Below are positions 11,496 to 23,618 of a stretch of DNA of 64,000 nucleotides, piece after piece. How positions within the stretch are numbered: the first letter of the stretch is position 1; each line of letters begins with the position of its first letter. Under the pieces are notes generated by a model. That model was not told where the DNA came from, did not search any database, and saw nothing but the letters and a program-made list of their open reading frames with translations. Source of the DNA: Rhodocollybia butyracea. Lineage: Eukaryota; Basidiomycota; Agaricomycetes; Agaricales; Omphalotaceae. The stretch is taken from the NCBI GenBank assembly GCA_015501585.1, contig JADNRY010000050.1:1-64000 (forward strand), in the 5' to 3' direction. The translations under genes were made by a program, and so were the position numbers.

Positions 11496-12820
11496 GGATT
11501 CAGTTGCTCCTACCAGAAAACTGTCCTCCAGTGCGATAACAATCAACCAACCATGGATCGAGTATGCAAAGTGCGAAGAAAAGTATAAGCGTACCGGGGC
11601 GAGTAGAAGCACAAGGTCATCATGATCATCGAAAAAGATGGTTCTCAAGCCCAAGCCAAAGGATAGTGCTTACTGACCTCGGCTCCTGTACGAAGATAAC
11701 TCTCGAACCGCATGAATCGCAAGTAGATGAGAAAATAGTTCCACTGCTGATTTAGCCTCAGTCTCACGAGTCTGTTTCGGAACAAGATATTGGTTTGACG
11801 CAGCTGTATGCTGCCTCAGCAGTCTCGTCGAGGATACCATGTGCATATCTGGATAAAAGAGACATGTGAGTGTTTAGAGGTTCAAAAACACGAGCAGGGG
11901 CAGGCAGGGGCATGTAACCTTTCGGCTTGGCGCTCGCCACAACGAAAAATAGGCTCAAGCTCCGATACATGTGCTGTTTCCGTATCGCGATATCAAAGTG
12001 CTGCGATGAGAGGTGATAAGATGCATATGCCGAAGCGATCTCCGTTGTAATACAACCAAGATTATCCGAATTCAATGCAAATTTCGCTGATGAACATACA
12101 TTCGCCTTGGCCGTTTTTGTTCCATATCCAGTCAATTCTAAGGATGTACTGTCTGTTACCGTTACGGTTAGCATACATACATGTCATCCGTCTGATTCCG
12201 AAGTCGAAGCAAAAGGACGAACCTTTGCAGAAACCGCCTAATGATCTAAATCTCTATTTTCGTTTCTCCAGGATATTTCTATACGATCACATTGAGCAAC
12301 TCCGAGTCGGCAATCTGGATACATGTCGTTCGTTACTTTTTAGGAGACGTCGGGCATACGCGTTCTATCATGAAAACCTCGGCCTCAGGCCTCAACGGAT
12401 ACCCTTTTGTGAGCGATTGGTGCAAATTAGCAAGATGATTGGTTGGTATCGATCTCCACTACAATGGACATATTCAGGAGGGTTTCGTAATAATGGAATG
12501 GATTCGACATATGAACGAAGATGTCTTCGATAGGTACGAAACATGGCGGAAAGAAGCCGACAGTACAAGAGTTACTAGCATTGTTAGAAAGAAAGAAAGC
12601 CTTTATCGAGCACTTGTCATCTCCTTCGGATAAAAGACGGCATAGGCATGCGAAGAGCCCTAAAAGCTCAAATCTGAAAAATATCTAGGCTGATCTCCTA
12701 GTTTGGAAGCTTTCTGTGCAGTAGACGGGTGTACGGTTCTCTAGTATTTCGTGCGAAGTAAGGGAAACAAATGCGCGCTAGTAGTTTCAAAATAAGGGAC
12801 TGACTGAAGAAATTATGGTA
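11496..12820. other. Stretch without a confirmed gene; unplaced coding-like frames
   Basis: Open frames exist on both strands (minus 11764-12174; plus 12439-12633, reading YETWRKEADSTRV and RKKESLYRAL), and the latter looks like real protein. No start, splice pattern or family could be established. It may be the remnant of a decayed gene. Confidence 0.25.
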
Positions 12821-13778
12821 TTAGACAAGTCTTTTGACCTCTTCAACCTTCTTTTCAACAATGTTCTCTCCATCGGCCTTGACTTGTTCCACTTTCTTCT
12901 CTATTGCCTCTACGGCCTCCGCAGCCTGCGCTTGCACCTTTACCTTTTGCTCTCTGCCCAACTGGAGAGTCTCACTGAGTTTGAGCCCAGTAAGTTCCTG
13001 CACTTTATCAACCCCCGTCACCACACCGCCGTATATACTCGATCTTCCACTCGCAGTTGCTTCCTTTATCCGTTCCCAGGTCATAGCTGTATGTGCGTTT
13101 GCAACAGCATGTTTTTGGGCTACAGCAGGGAAGTATTGTTCTTCTAATGAGCCAAGATATTCAGAAAGATTTGCGGTGGTTTTAGGAAGGAAGTGGTTGG
13201 CAGAGATGGCGAGAAGGACAGGGGGAAAGATTATACGGAGAGGCAGGGCACGGCTACGAGTAATGATAGAACCACTGAGTGTCGCGACGCCAACGTATAG
13301 GATTCCTGGCGTCAGGGATTCTTCTGGAGAGATTATCGCTTTAACGCGGTCTGTAAAGAAATGAGTTATTCAGTAACAGGAGATAATACAATGAGCGAAC
13401 TTTCAACAGCATGTTCAACGCCGATCCATTTCGAAATTAACCCCTGGACCTGGGCGTGTGCATCTCTATATGTTGCAGTGACCTGTCGCCGCAACGTTCC
13501 GATTTGTTTTTCTAATTCCGATGGCACTTCTTGTAGGACAATTTCTGTATCCGGTTGAGAGTATATTGGAAGCTAAACTCAGTTTCAATTAGTTCAAACC
13601 AAGTCGAGAGAGAGCAAGTGAACCTTTTCTTTTGCTTCGCCCGTCGAGGATAGTACGACACCACCGGCCGCAGCAAGAGGGACTGAGCCCAAGCTCGCTG
13701 TTCTAAGCTGCTATCATTGGCAAAAAGCAATTTTTAGTCAACTTTGCGACTTACCAGCCGTTGCCTTGCAAAGTTCAT
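12821..13778 (-). CDS. MICOS complex subunit of the Mic26/Mic27 (apolipoprotein O-like) family
   Basis: Starts with a 24-base exon at 13778 (MNFARQRL) followed by a GTAAGT donor at 13754, then three or four more exons; the next pieces read QLRTASLGSVPLAAAGGVV, LPIYSQPDTEIVLQEVPSEL, and RVKAIISPEESLTPGILYVG. The basic N-terminus fits mitochondrial import. A Gly-containing hydrophobic stretch (PGILYVGVATLSGSI) and a second one (ALPLRIIFPPVLLAISANHF) match the membrane segments of the family, and the Lys/Glu/Gln-rich end is a predicted coiled helix. These proteins help form crista junctions in the inner membrane. The start codon is only 109 bases from the next gene's. Confidence 0.8.
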
Positions 13779-13887
13779 TGGAGAAAGATGTGACGGCTAA
13801 ATAAGCGCTGAGCGCTTAACACCTTCGGTGAGCGTAGTCAGCGAATTTTACATTTATTAGCTTGTTTCCATGAGCTTGTTATAACTT

Positions 13888-15426
13888 ATGAGCTGGATAT
13901 TTTATGCTTTTGTGTTTCTTATCTTCTTCGGAACCCTCTACATCTATATCCATGTAAATGACAAGGCTCTAGGTAGTATACCCGCTCGCGCCTTGGAATT
14001 CTCTCCGAAACGGTGTACGCCAGAAGATGTCTTTGCATTAGCGAAGAAACTAGACTCCCAACCACCCATTGAGCTGGCAGATCAGATGCCACCAAAAACT
14101 GGAAGAAGATATATTATCATTGGCGGAGTACGTTCTTTTCTTACTTGTTCTGATCAGTATTGATTCTTGTAAGCTCAGGCGGGGTTCCTAGGTGGATGGA
14201 TTGTTGTTCATCTTCTTCAGCGGGGGGAAGACTACAAGAATATTCGCGTCCTTGATATACGTCTACCATCCCGTGATGATTTGAAGAACGGTATCGGCAA
14301 GGACGTAGACTACAAGCTAGTCGACATGTCCGATGCAGAAGCAGTCGAAAAGGCCTTTACTGCTCCATGGCCGGAAGGTGCTTCCGTCTCTTCACCTGTA
14401 TCTATCTTCCATACCGCGGCCAACATCCGTTTCTATGAACGTTCGCCGTCTCTCATCTCTAATTCATCTCGAGTCAATGTCAACGGTACACAAAATATCA
14501 TCGATTCCGCACGCTCAATTGGTGCTTCTACCCTCATCTATACATCTTCTGGCTCTGTAGCAGTTCGCGCTTCACGTTTTTTACTCTTTCCATGGCAGAG
14601 TGAGCCAGATCATTTCGTCCAGGCTCTCAATGACGACGACAGCATTCTACCTAAAGAACACGCGCAATTCTTTTCGAATTATGCTTACACTAAATACCTT
14701 GCCGAAAAACGCGTAAGGGCTGCAGATAGGCTTCAATCTGGATCTAGAACCCTTCGTACCGGCTGTATTAGACCAGGAAACGGGGTTTTCGGGCCAGGAG
14801 GGGACATGCTGTGTGGGGCGTATCTCGTACGCGAAACTAATCCGTCGTGGATATACAACATCGTTTCTCACTTTGTGTACGTCGAAAATTGTGCATTGGC
14901 GCATCTGTGCTATGAGCAACGGCTCATTGAACTCGAAAACGGGAGTTCGAACCCTGATATTGGAGGGCAAGTGTTCACAATTACCGACCCTGGTACACCA
15001 CCGACTTATGGAGACGTCTACCTCACGCTAGAAACTCTTAGCAACGGCCAGACGTTCTTTCCAAAAGTTTCTGCCACTCTGATGCTCATGATCGCCTACC
15101 TCATCGAGTTTTACTATCTCACGCGACATTTCCTCGTATCCTCTAAGTTTGGTCTCATATCCAAACTCTTGCCGGCTGTCAATGGAGACATTGTGAACCT
15201 TCAGCCCTCGCTGTATAGCTTAACCATGGTGCACCTAATATTTGATGATTCTCGGGCGCGGCTGCCACCAGAAAAGGGCGGCTTGGGATATAAAGGAACT
15301 TGGACAACTCTAGAAGGACTTCATAAAACATACAATGAGCATGTGAAGGGGTTCGTTCAGATTTTAGATCTAAAAGTGCCGGAATTAGTTTTGGTTTTGG
15401 TTTGGTCAGAGCGCAGAGGGGAGTAG
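13888..15426 (+). CDS. 3-beta-hydroxysteroid dehydrogenase / NAD-dependent epimerase-type oxidoreductase
   Basis: Two exons (13888-14127 and 14179-15426) give about 495 residues. The N-terminus has one membrane segment (WIFYAFVFLIFFGTLYIYI). The intron falls inside the Rossmann glycine motif, restored on splicing as GGAGFLGGWIV. Further on are FHTAANIRFYE, the Ser region LIYTSSGSV and the catalytic YxxxK as YTKYLAEK. The insert between the Ser and Tyr regions, the FVYVENCALAHL stretch and the later hydrophobic segment near residues 395-420 suit the membrane-associated 3-beta-HSD (Erg26-like) group. Sterol or another hydroxyl lipid is the likely substrate. It may not be the true C4-decarboxylase. 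Confidence 0.8.
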
Positions 15427-16490
15427 CAAAGGTGGCGGACAAGGTAGAGGAGGAGACTGGTGTTAATCTTGTGAAAGTGTTGAACTGATCATGGACCCGT
15501 ACTATTCGTGTTCTACACTAATAATCCCTTTCTTCGTTCGATCATCTCAAACTCCAATATACCTCAAAACATTCCATTCCCGGAGCGCACGAATACGTAC
15601 TAGTAGAGATTAGCTCGAGTTTGGTTCAAATGACCGACGTTGACCAACTTTTAACGAGAATATTACAACTTGAAGAGGCTGACTTGGCTACTTGCAACTC
15701 TGGACACAGAATAACAGCCGGCCATCCTAGTCAACTACTTGTACATAATAAATGAATACTTGTTTATAAAAACCGAGCGTTGTTTTAAGCTTTCCGTAGA
15801 GACACGACCATCCAATGCAACCTCCTCAAGCTAGTCTATTCCGGACGTACGGTTTTTGCTTCGCTGGTATAAACATGTTGAGATTTCGAAGCAATGTAAG
15901 AACACAAGAAAATTATATTGCGAGCTACGACAATGTAACCATCCACAGCGTGCGTAACAGAAATTTCGGATGTAACTTGCACCACTATCTAGAAGTCCAT
16001 CATGGCCCGAAGACATAGCGTTGCTAGCGAAAGTGAAGTCGAATATACTCTTCGGCGTCTGTAGATAGGAAGCCCCATCCTCGCGCAAATTGGCGTAACA
16101 AGATGGGGGCAAAAACGTCGTGAAAGAAAATGGCCGTGGAAAAAATCGATCCTTTATAGCGCCCCGGAGCGGAGCTTGAATCTGCGGGCCGAACTGACGG
16201 CCGTTTATTTGACTCCGGACGACGCGACTTTTTGAACTACTTTTCGTACTTTTCTAAGGTTGTCGTGTTTTTGTCTCTAGTTGCAGTCGAAATTCTTTTG
16301 TTATCGCAAGCGCAGTGGCCTCACCTGCGTCAACGAATATTTCTCCGGTGCTTCACCGTCGTACGCCACCACTCTTCTGTGGCCATATCTTCTCCGCGAA
16401 GACGCGTTCGCCAAGGTCAGTATGAAACGTGTTCTAAAAACGTAATCTTACACCAAAATACTAAGTGTACCCGAAGCCGAGGTACCCACT
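15427..16490. other. Intergenic, no supported gene
   Basis: No frame here shows domain or splice evidence. It contains the 3' region of the dehydrogenase gene and the promoter of the glycosylase gene. Confidence 0.4.
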
Positions 16491-17707
16491 ATGTCGGAAT
16501 CCTTGACCGAGCCGTCGGTTGCCATACCTGCCCAAACTCTACGTCGTTCTCCTAGGAATGTATGCAAAAAGCGTGAATACTCTGAGCATGGCCAAGGGGA
16601 CGCTAAACCCCCTCCAAGGTCGCTCACTGCTTCGAAACGACCAACCAAAAAGCAGCGTCTAGTAGAGGCTGTACCTTCGGATAACAGTAGGATACTACCA
16701 GACCGCCTCATGGATAATCTCGATAGTGCGTGTTTATGGTTTTTTGGCCTCTATCTCTGACTCAATTCGTACACGCGTTCCAGTAATCTTTTGTGGTATT
16801 AAGTAGCTCATGTTTCTGAGTACCAATAATTTCGTCTGATCTCCCTCTCTTACAAGCCCTAGTCTCACGTCTGCGGGGAACGGATTACACTTTTCTGGCC
16901 CAGGGAACCAGTTCTGGAAGTGTCTTCGTCAGGCCCACTTCATCACTTCTGATGTTACTCATGAGATGGCACCCGAGCTACCGCGAAGATTCTCAATCGG
17001 TCTGGTATGCCGAAACTTGTCGCGCAAACAAAAGCATCACTAACGTTCGACTAACATAGACTGACCTTGTAACGCGTGCAACTGCATCGGTCAAAGAGAT
17101 TCCTGAATCCGAGAAGCAAAATTCTGTTCCGTCCTTCCTCCAAAAAATTTCGCAGCACCGCCCTCGAATCGTTTGCTTTGTTAGTCTAGGCATTGGTCAA
17201 CTTGTCTGCAAGGCGGTTCACTGCCCGTGGAAATCACCTGAAGCACCTCGAAGCTCGGGAAAAGGAAAATCTTCATTGCCTCCTGTTACTCCAACGAGAT
17301 CGAAGTCGTTGTCTATATCTTCCCAAAAGATGGGTAATAGAGTATTTTCTCCAACGAAACCTCCCAAGCTAGTAGTCAGACCGCCCGGAAAATTAGCTGA
17401 TATCAAAGAATACTTATTGCCGTTCAAGCTACAGTATCCTGAGGTTGACAGCATGGGGCATCATGCGGCCACCACCGAGACACTTTTCTTTGCCGTCCCA
17501 AGTACTTCTGGTGCCAATGCTTGCAGCTACTATGTGAGTATCTCTCGTCCATGTTGAAAAATGTCTTATTAATCTACAGCGGCTTAGGTAGAGGACAAGA
17601 TAGCTCTGTTCAAAGAACTCTACTCTCAGGTTCAGCTCATCAGAGAAGGATCTACTGATTCCCCTGACACCAGTGATCTCAAAGTCATTGACCCATCTGA
17701 ATTATAG
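16491..17707 (+). CDS. G/T(U) mismatch-specific DNA glycosylase (TDG/MUG family)
   Basis: Starts MSESLTEPSVAIPAQTLRRS, with a basic, disordered N-terminus. Splicing restores LDIIFCGINPSLTSAGNG: the GINP motif with the Asn that activates water, where most relatives have GINPG. FSGPGNQFWKCLRQA and FSIGLTDLVTRAT follow, both classic for the family. Late in the protein, ETLFFAVPSTSGANA matches the second active-site loop, and the last exon (VEDKIALFKELYSQV) ends at the TAG at 17707. Five introns of about 50-60 bases; two acceptors (one ending ACAAG) were chosen because only they keep frame and motif. The enzyme removes thymine or uracil opposite guanine in nuclear base-excision repair. Confidence 0.85.
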
Positions 17708-18239
17708 GTCCGATGCTCTTACCCCTCCATCCTCCGCTCTGAATCTACTCTGATAATGCTAAGTATCACGTCCGACACTGTTATTTTACTCATCTTGTAT
17801 ATACTCATCCTCAGTACTAGTGTCACGCACAAAATAAATGTTTCTATATACGGGTCTAGTCTATTCAAGATTCAAATTGTGCAATTGGAGCATTACGAAG
17901 TCCAATACCCCTTTAGTCTCACCACCAAAAAAGTCCCTTTTCCGTCCAATCCGCATGCAAATTTCGAGTAGTTTCGTACTTCTTTGTGATTGGATACTTC
18001 GTCATCTCTTGTCGTACTTATCGCTTTTGTACTCCTGGCTTTATCAAGCAGATTTGGTTAACGCCCAGATACCTTGAGTGATGAACATAGACATTTTTAA
18101 ACTTTAGCCTGAGAATGAATAAATCCATAGGTAATTAAACTATTTGTTTGGCCCACATCATGCTTGAGCTCAAACACTGCGGAAAGCTTGTTAGTAGCTT
18201 ATAAGATCTTGAGGCCCCTCAAATCAACCGCCACTCGAG
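17708..18239. other. Intergenic, no supported gene
   Basis: AT-rich space between the glycosylase stop and the exonuclease start. Nothing else seen. Confidence 0.4.
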
Positions 18240-19465
18240 ATGCCCTCCTCTCAGTGGCACAGTGACGCGAACGTCTCATCTTGGCTCGAACGTCTCGGAA
18301 TTTCCAACTCAGCCTCTAGCACCACTCCCTGGGTCTTGTGCAACAGTGATGGATCTCTGGAAGACGTATTGACAAACACTCTTTCCAATTGCACAGTTAT
18401 AGCCTTGGACTGTGAAGGTGACAAGCTCGGTCGCAAAGGTGGCACGCTTTCGCTTATCTCCTTGCGGCCGCTCGCTCCCAAATCCTCCACTGGCACTACA
18501 TCGCTCATCGACGTACTTGCTTTTCCCAAAGAAAGCAGCATACTAAAACGCCTCTTCTCAATCATCGAATCCGAGTCGATCCAAAAGATTGTCTTTGATG
18601 GCCGGATGGATTACTGTGCCTTCTTTTACGAGTACGGGGTCCAGATGCGTAATGTTTTGGATATGCAGCTCGCGGATATCCAATCCCGCGCTGCTCGAGG
18701 GCAGTCTGCGAAGACACAAAATCAGAGGCTTTTTGGATATCTTCCGCCTAATGAGGTCAGCCAGAATCGAACGATGTATAGTAATGTGCATAGGCTTGGG
18801 GCGTTGTCCTCCTGCTTGATGGACCACGATATCGATGTATCTCCGAAAGACATAGGTATGCTTTGCTTCCCGAGCCTTTTTCTCCGATACACAGCCTCTG
18901 ACACGGTTATTTTTCTCTTATAGTTGACCATCAAGCCTGGCTCGTGCGACCTATCGAAGAAAAACACCTTGGTTATGCCGCGCATGACGTCGAGCTCATC
19001 GAGAGCGTCTACACCGTCTTTAAACGGCGTGGCTTCATCAATAGATCTCTGAGCGAGCAGAGCCAGCGCTACATCACCTTATGGTCTGATATCCAACCAT
19101 CCGACAACGACGTTGACGTGTTTCGTTCCCATCCTCTTCTCCCTCTCGATATTCTCGTTCAGGGGTCACCTCAGGACACGACATGTGGTGGATGCAGACG
19201 CAAGCTGTCTCAAGGTTGTTTCCCTCACTTCCAGTGGGAATTATTTTGCTATGTGTGTCTTGCGGTGCAGGCTAAGAATCGTAGCGACTCAGTGGACTCG
19301 AGAGGCACAGGGGGTAGGAGAACGCCTGGGGCTAAAAAGAATCGGAAGCGCAAGAACAGAAGGGGTGTTCAGTACAATGATTCGGAAAATGAAGAATACG
19401 ACGGATCAAGCTATCCTTCAATTGATCTTTTCGTAGATGATTACTTGGATGCTGGCTGGTTTTGA
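18240..19465 (+). CDS. DEDDy 3'-5' exonuclease domain protein (EXD1/egalitarian-like)
   Basis: Two exons (18240-18855 and 18924-19465) joined by a 68-base intron give about 385 residues. Exo I is ALDCEGDKLGRKGGTLSLI (Asp and Glu), Exo II is KIVFDGRMDYCAFF (Asp), Exo III is LGYAAHDVELIESV (Tyr and Asp), so all four metal ligands and the Tyr are present. After the domain come a CxxC...CxxC cluster (CGGCRRKLSQG and CYVCLAVQA), probably zinc-binding, and a basic stretch (KKNRKRKNRRG) that could be a nuclear signal. RNA or DNA processing is likely, the substrate unknown. The added C-terminal zinc-like module is less usual for the family. Confidence 0.82.
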
Positions 19466-21100
19466 AGAAGGGGGGGTACCTCAACTGTTGCATCCACAGC
19501 GCGTACATATATTCGTTCCGCAAACAAAAGAGGCGCGAAGTAATCATTTCTACACTGGTCAATTCTTGAATCATCTCAGTCCCTTGGATTGAATATAAAA
19601 AGTAAACCGTGCCTTTTCATGGTCTAGTTTCCGAGGTCAAAAAGAGGGTAAGTGCAAACTGCTTTGGAGCGTTGTTGGACTGGTTCAGTAACACATGCCT
19701 GAGTCGCCAACTGTCGTGTCAAATGCAGGAGGTGATCTGAGGTGATGAACTACCAATCATGACAAGACCGTGATCTCCTTTTTGCGCCCGTGAGTGCCTG
19801 CAAAGGATATTTTTGAGAATGAAGAAATGAATTTGTTGGTGATGTTCCCGTGGAGGTACCGTTTCGAGGACTGGTGGTATTGCTGCACGGTGAGGATGAA
19901 CCAAAAGATGAAGATGCGGAATAGTCGGAACGCAATCAAGCCACTATGGTCGAATCCTCGGCTGGAGGCCTAATTCTTGCTCGCCAAGGTTGGGTTACCC
20001 ACGAGAAACAAAAGTCTAGCCAATGTTAGCAGCCGAAACCTAAAACTGTTTTCAACAGAATTGAATTCTGACTCGAAAGAGAGATGGTGTTCGTTTCCTT
20101 CTCTTTCGCAGTAAGTCCCAATTTGAAGGTCAGAAGGCTTTTTGCCTGCCCCAAATGTTTAATGAACCCTTGGCATTTCCTGGAAAAGCATAATCCGAAA
20201 TCCAGAGGCGTTGAGATACCGTTCACGGTCCAGAGGCTACCACGTTTTGATGTTCGGCTTCTTGAGTTGTAGCCGGAGCCTTGCGATGAGGTTGAAGCGA
20301 ATTTCTTCGCTAGATGTTCGCGATGTACGTAGAAGATGTTCTGCGTTCAGCGGGGTGCGGAGAAGTCTTGCCCCTTGGAAGTTGAGAGTCTTCAGAGTTG
20401 GAGATTCGACTTGAAGGAAAGCGGCCCGACAGCACCTGGACGTGGCAACTTTGTTTGCAGATAGAGGAGCTAGGTTTTGACTTTGCAGTACTGGTCGCTA
20501 TATGTGGAGATATTCCTCTTCGTTGCTGTCTTTTGAGATATACTTAACTTCACCCGATATCAACGTCCCCAAGCTCAGGCGCTCGAGTACAGCATTGTAG
20601 TTACAAGTACAGCTGCCAACAACTGCCGAGCTCTACTCAGTGTGATACTTAGAGACATAGCCCAAAGATTGCCTGATAGATACAAGGTACCGCAGCGCGA
20701 GAGACAGCTGTTAGGTGGTAAAGTTGGGATCTTAGCTTTTAGCAGTTTCCCATCCCCGTATTTCCCATCCCCGTCCGCAGTCGGAAGTCCCAGTTAGAGA
20801 CTTGCTATTATTGCCACAGTTATTTTTGCCATCCAGAAACAAATTCCCATCTAGGAATTTCCATCTTCTCTGTAATCTCATCTCGCTCTCACTGTGCTCA
20901 TATGAGATGAGAAGAAAACATTGTTTACGGCTCCAAGTTACGCGACCATCAGCATCATGATGACTGAATTTGTTTCGTCGGCCATATACGGTGACAAAAA
21001 GTTCTGAGAGGAGTTATGTATGCTGGGAGGAGATGTATCATAAGAGAGATGATGCAGGATCAACTGATCAATGAAGAATTTGACAGCCAACTAAGCTCTT
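19466..21100. other. Long gap; weak trace of an F-box/LRR-like gene on the minus strand
   Basis: On the minus strand about 20440-20026, frames such as VESPTLKTLNFQGARLLRTP and GFIKHLGQAKSLLTFKLGL resemble leucine-rich parts of fungal F-box proteins, but they lie in different frames with stops between, so this is at best a remnant. At 20751-20780 a short CCCATCCCCGTATTT motif is tandemly repeated. Confidence 0.25.
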
Positions 21101-21107
21101 TATAAAA
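21101..21107 (+). promoter_or_regulatory. TATA box of the multipass membrane protein gene
   Basis: TATAAAA, 62 bases before the ATG at 21169, within the sequence CTCTTTATAAAACCCCC. Confidence 0.55.
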
Positions 21108-21168
21108 CCCCCATCAACTACAATGTTGCGCTGCTCTGTTCCCCCACTCTGCCATTTCTCTGTCCACA

Positions 21169-22666
21169 ATGACTCCCGACGAAAGTGCCCTGCTTTCACA
21201 CATTGGAACCCTGATCTATTATGGTATAGTCGTCTTGATCGTCGATTGCACCTTATACGGTACGAGCACAGTCAATCCATATCGAAAGCTACTAATAATT
21301 TTGCAGGGTTTTATCTCCTGGCTGAATTCATCGCTTTATACCTTTTCTTGTACGTTCTCAATCACCTTGTTCACTCACGTCAACGTTGAGACGAATGTCT
21401 ATAGTAAGCACGGCTTAAAGCAACGCATCCAAAAGATCCTCTTCGTCACTTCCGTGACGACGCTGACAACCGCAACCTGGGACTTTGTTAACCAATGCTC
21501 CTACAACCTTATTCAGATTAAGGTGTCGCTCATGGAGCCTCTGGAAGCAGGTCTCCAGGCGCAAGCCGATGCCGCCCAGAAAGCTATCCTTCCGTGGTTC
21601 ACGATGATGGTCTGGCCTATCAGCATAAACGTACGTCCAGCATACATATTCTCCTTGGTTATCGCGAGATCTTCAACGCTGTTTAGATTATCATTGGAAA
21701 CGGTGTTTTACTATGGCGAGCTTGGGCTGTGTGTGAGAGTGATAGGTCCCTTCGATCAGCTTTTATCACTATGGGCTTTGTGAATGCAGGTTTGTGTTTC
21801 GAAAGAATGGCCAGGTTACTCTGCTGACGCCAGTGCTGTGCTATCAGCACTCTGTCTCGCAGACGCCATCGTCGACACTATTATCAGGTCCAAGGGCGTC
21901 AAGAGTGGAAACTCTTCCCTTGACACGGCACAGATGTTTATTTCTCTCGCAATTAACATTGTGGCGACAACGTGTATCGGTCTGAAAGCAAAGTAAGAAC
22001 ATTTGCTTCTGTACCTCAACGCATTACTTATATCTCTTTCTCACTAGGCAAAACCCCGACTTGGTCAAAGACTACTTTGCGCAATTCAAGAGCCGTCGAG
22101 AGCGTTTCGAAAAGATGGTATTGGTGCTCATGGAGTCTGGTGTCGTCCTTCTCATATTCCAGGTTTGCCAAATTACCTTCTCGAATTCTAATCGCGCTCA
22201 TTCCTTCCTTGCCTGTTCCTAGCTGCTATACGCTATCTTTGGACGCCTGAACGTCACCGCGGCCCAATTCTCCAATATCAACATTGCTTGGAGCGTCATC
22301 GCCACCATGTTCAATGCCATCACAGTATGCAGATTTGTCTCAAGGGTCAATCGACAACCAACTAACAGCTTTACTTAGATCTTATACGCTATGGCTGTAA
22401 TCATCATGGTCATCATCGATCGCTCCGCACTAGACAAGCTCTTCGGTCTCAAGACAACCATCAATGTCTCAACCAGCGAGAAAACTGGTCAGACCACCAA
22501 AATCTCCACTCTTCGTTTCGCGGAAGGTGGTCGCCAGGTTACTAGCAACACCTCCTCGACTGGGCTCGGAAGTGATATCGAAGCACAAGATGATTCTGTA
22601 TCTGATGTAAACGTCGCGGGGGCTGTCACGGAGAAGACTCGTAGTGAGATCGTCGTCGCACAATGA
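21169..22666 (+). CDS. Seven-helix-type multipass membrane protein, function unknown
   Basis: Eight exons separated by introns of about 45-60 bases can be chained in phase. Successive exons carry hydrophobic helices: HIGTLIYYGIVVLIVDCTLY, FYLLAEFIALYLF, ILFVTSVTTLTTATWDFV, PWFTMMVWPISIN then IIIGNGVLLWRAWAV, MFISLAINIVATTCIGLKA, MVLVLMESGVVLLIFQ, and AWSVIATMFNAIT with ILYAMAVIIMVIIDR. A hydrophilic tail of about 70 residues follows, ending at 22666. The pattern, with the WRAW motif at the end of helix 4 and an ES-G-V helix 6, is that of a large Agaricomycete family of unknown function sometimes likened to GPCRs. No ligand or partner can be named. Confidence 0.75.
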
Positions 22667-22779
22667 TTATGGTTTCCTAAACGTTTGAAACGGGGTATTT
22701 GCTATATGTTTCGTGTGTTGTATTTGTTCCTCCCAGTCTATCGTTATTCGAGCGCATCGGATATATAATATGTATATCT

Positions 22780-23590
22780 CTAATTATTTATGTTTAGAAC
22801 GGACGTGTCATCAGGGAGATCTGCGACGCTGCCTGTATCATTTAAAGTTTTTGGGCGGTCAATTCAAGGAAGATGTCTCTTTGGCTGTTTCCAGGATTGT
22901 TGTTTGGATCATCCCTCAGTTCATCTGGTTGCCTGTCAGTCCAAATGAAGCAAGTGAATCACTGTCAAAGTGCTGTAAAGATGGGAAAGATAGACGGGAA
23001 GGGAAGTGGAGGTATCAGGATTATTATTAGTGTCGTTGGCGAAATGTGACTCCCCTTTGCCTGTTCGTTCGTCTTCTTCCGGACAGTGTACGCAGAGTAT
23101 ACGTATACCTGTTTGTTAATTACTGTCTTCACAGCTAGTAGTATGCCTAACTAGAATTACTAGGTTTACGAGTATACGGGTTAGATCAAGCCGCATCATC
23201 AATCGAAGGTGAACAAGTAAATCTTTAGTATCTATATCTATATCGATACTGGTTAGTCCGAACGCTTTTTTAAACTCCTGGTGGTGTATATAACTGCTGT
23301 GGTTCTAACCAGGAGAACTAAAGTGATGAGCCGGGGTAAGAATAGAGTAGTTGAAACATAAAAACTCTCTCGTAGTATATCGGTTGGTAGTCTGGTCCGA
23401 ACGAGGGAAGGGCCGCAGGATACCCTCGAGAGGTTTGACAAAATAAGACTATCCTGCGACCTGCGACCCCTGCCCTTCGTGCGGAAGAGACTTCCCTTGA
23501 GTTCCCTTGAGTGAACGATTTTTCTCGACTCCCGTGAATTCTGGCTTGCGAGATTACTAGTAATCGGTTAGTACACGCGCCTGTCGTCAG
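22780..23590. repeat. Diverged interspersed repeat, copy A
   Basis: Its first part (about 22780-23050) matches 31490-31780, and its second part (about 23050-23590) matches 33390-33785, with many substitutions and small gaps. Examples: GTGACTCCC followed by CAGAGTATA in both, CTTCACAGCTAGTA, and CGCATCATCAATCG. The copy ends in a tRNA-Asp-like stretch (TCGGTTAGTACACGCGCCTG). No coding capacity seen. Confidence 0.6.
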
Positions 23591-23618
23591 CTCCTTTGTA
23601 GGACCATGCGCGAAAGCT
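23572..23618 (+). other. Truncated tRNA-Asp-like sequence abutting LINE 3' end
   Basis: TCGGTTAGTACACGCGCCTG, then TC and a 23-base insert, then CGCGAAAGCTGGG. It matches the D-arm, anticodon stem-loop and start of the T-arm of the tRNA-Asp-like gene at 31159-31255. It stops inside the T-arm, where the LINE-derived sequence begins. Confidence 0.5.

Noticed and set aside
12834..13558. Plus-strand frames over the MICOS gene
   Set aside because: Shadows of the minus-strand exons, which match the Mic26/27 pattern.
20751..20790. Possible start of a CRISPR-like or satellite array
   Set aside because: Only two short CCCATCCCCG units; no array, and not expected in a fungal nuclear genome.
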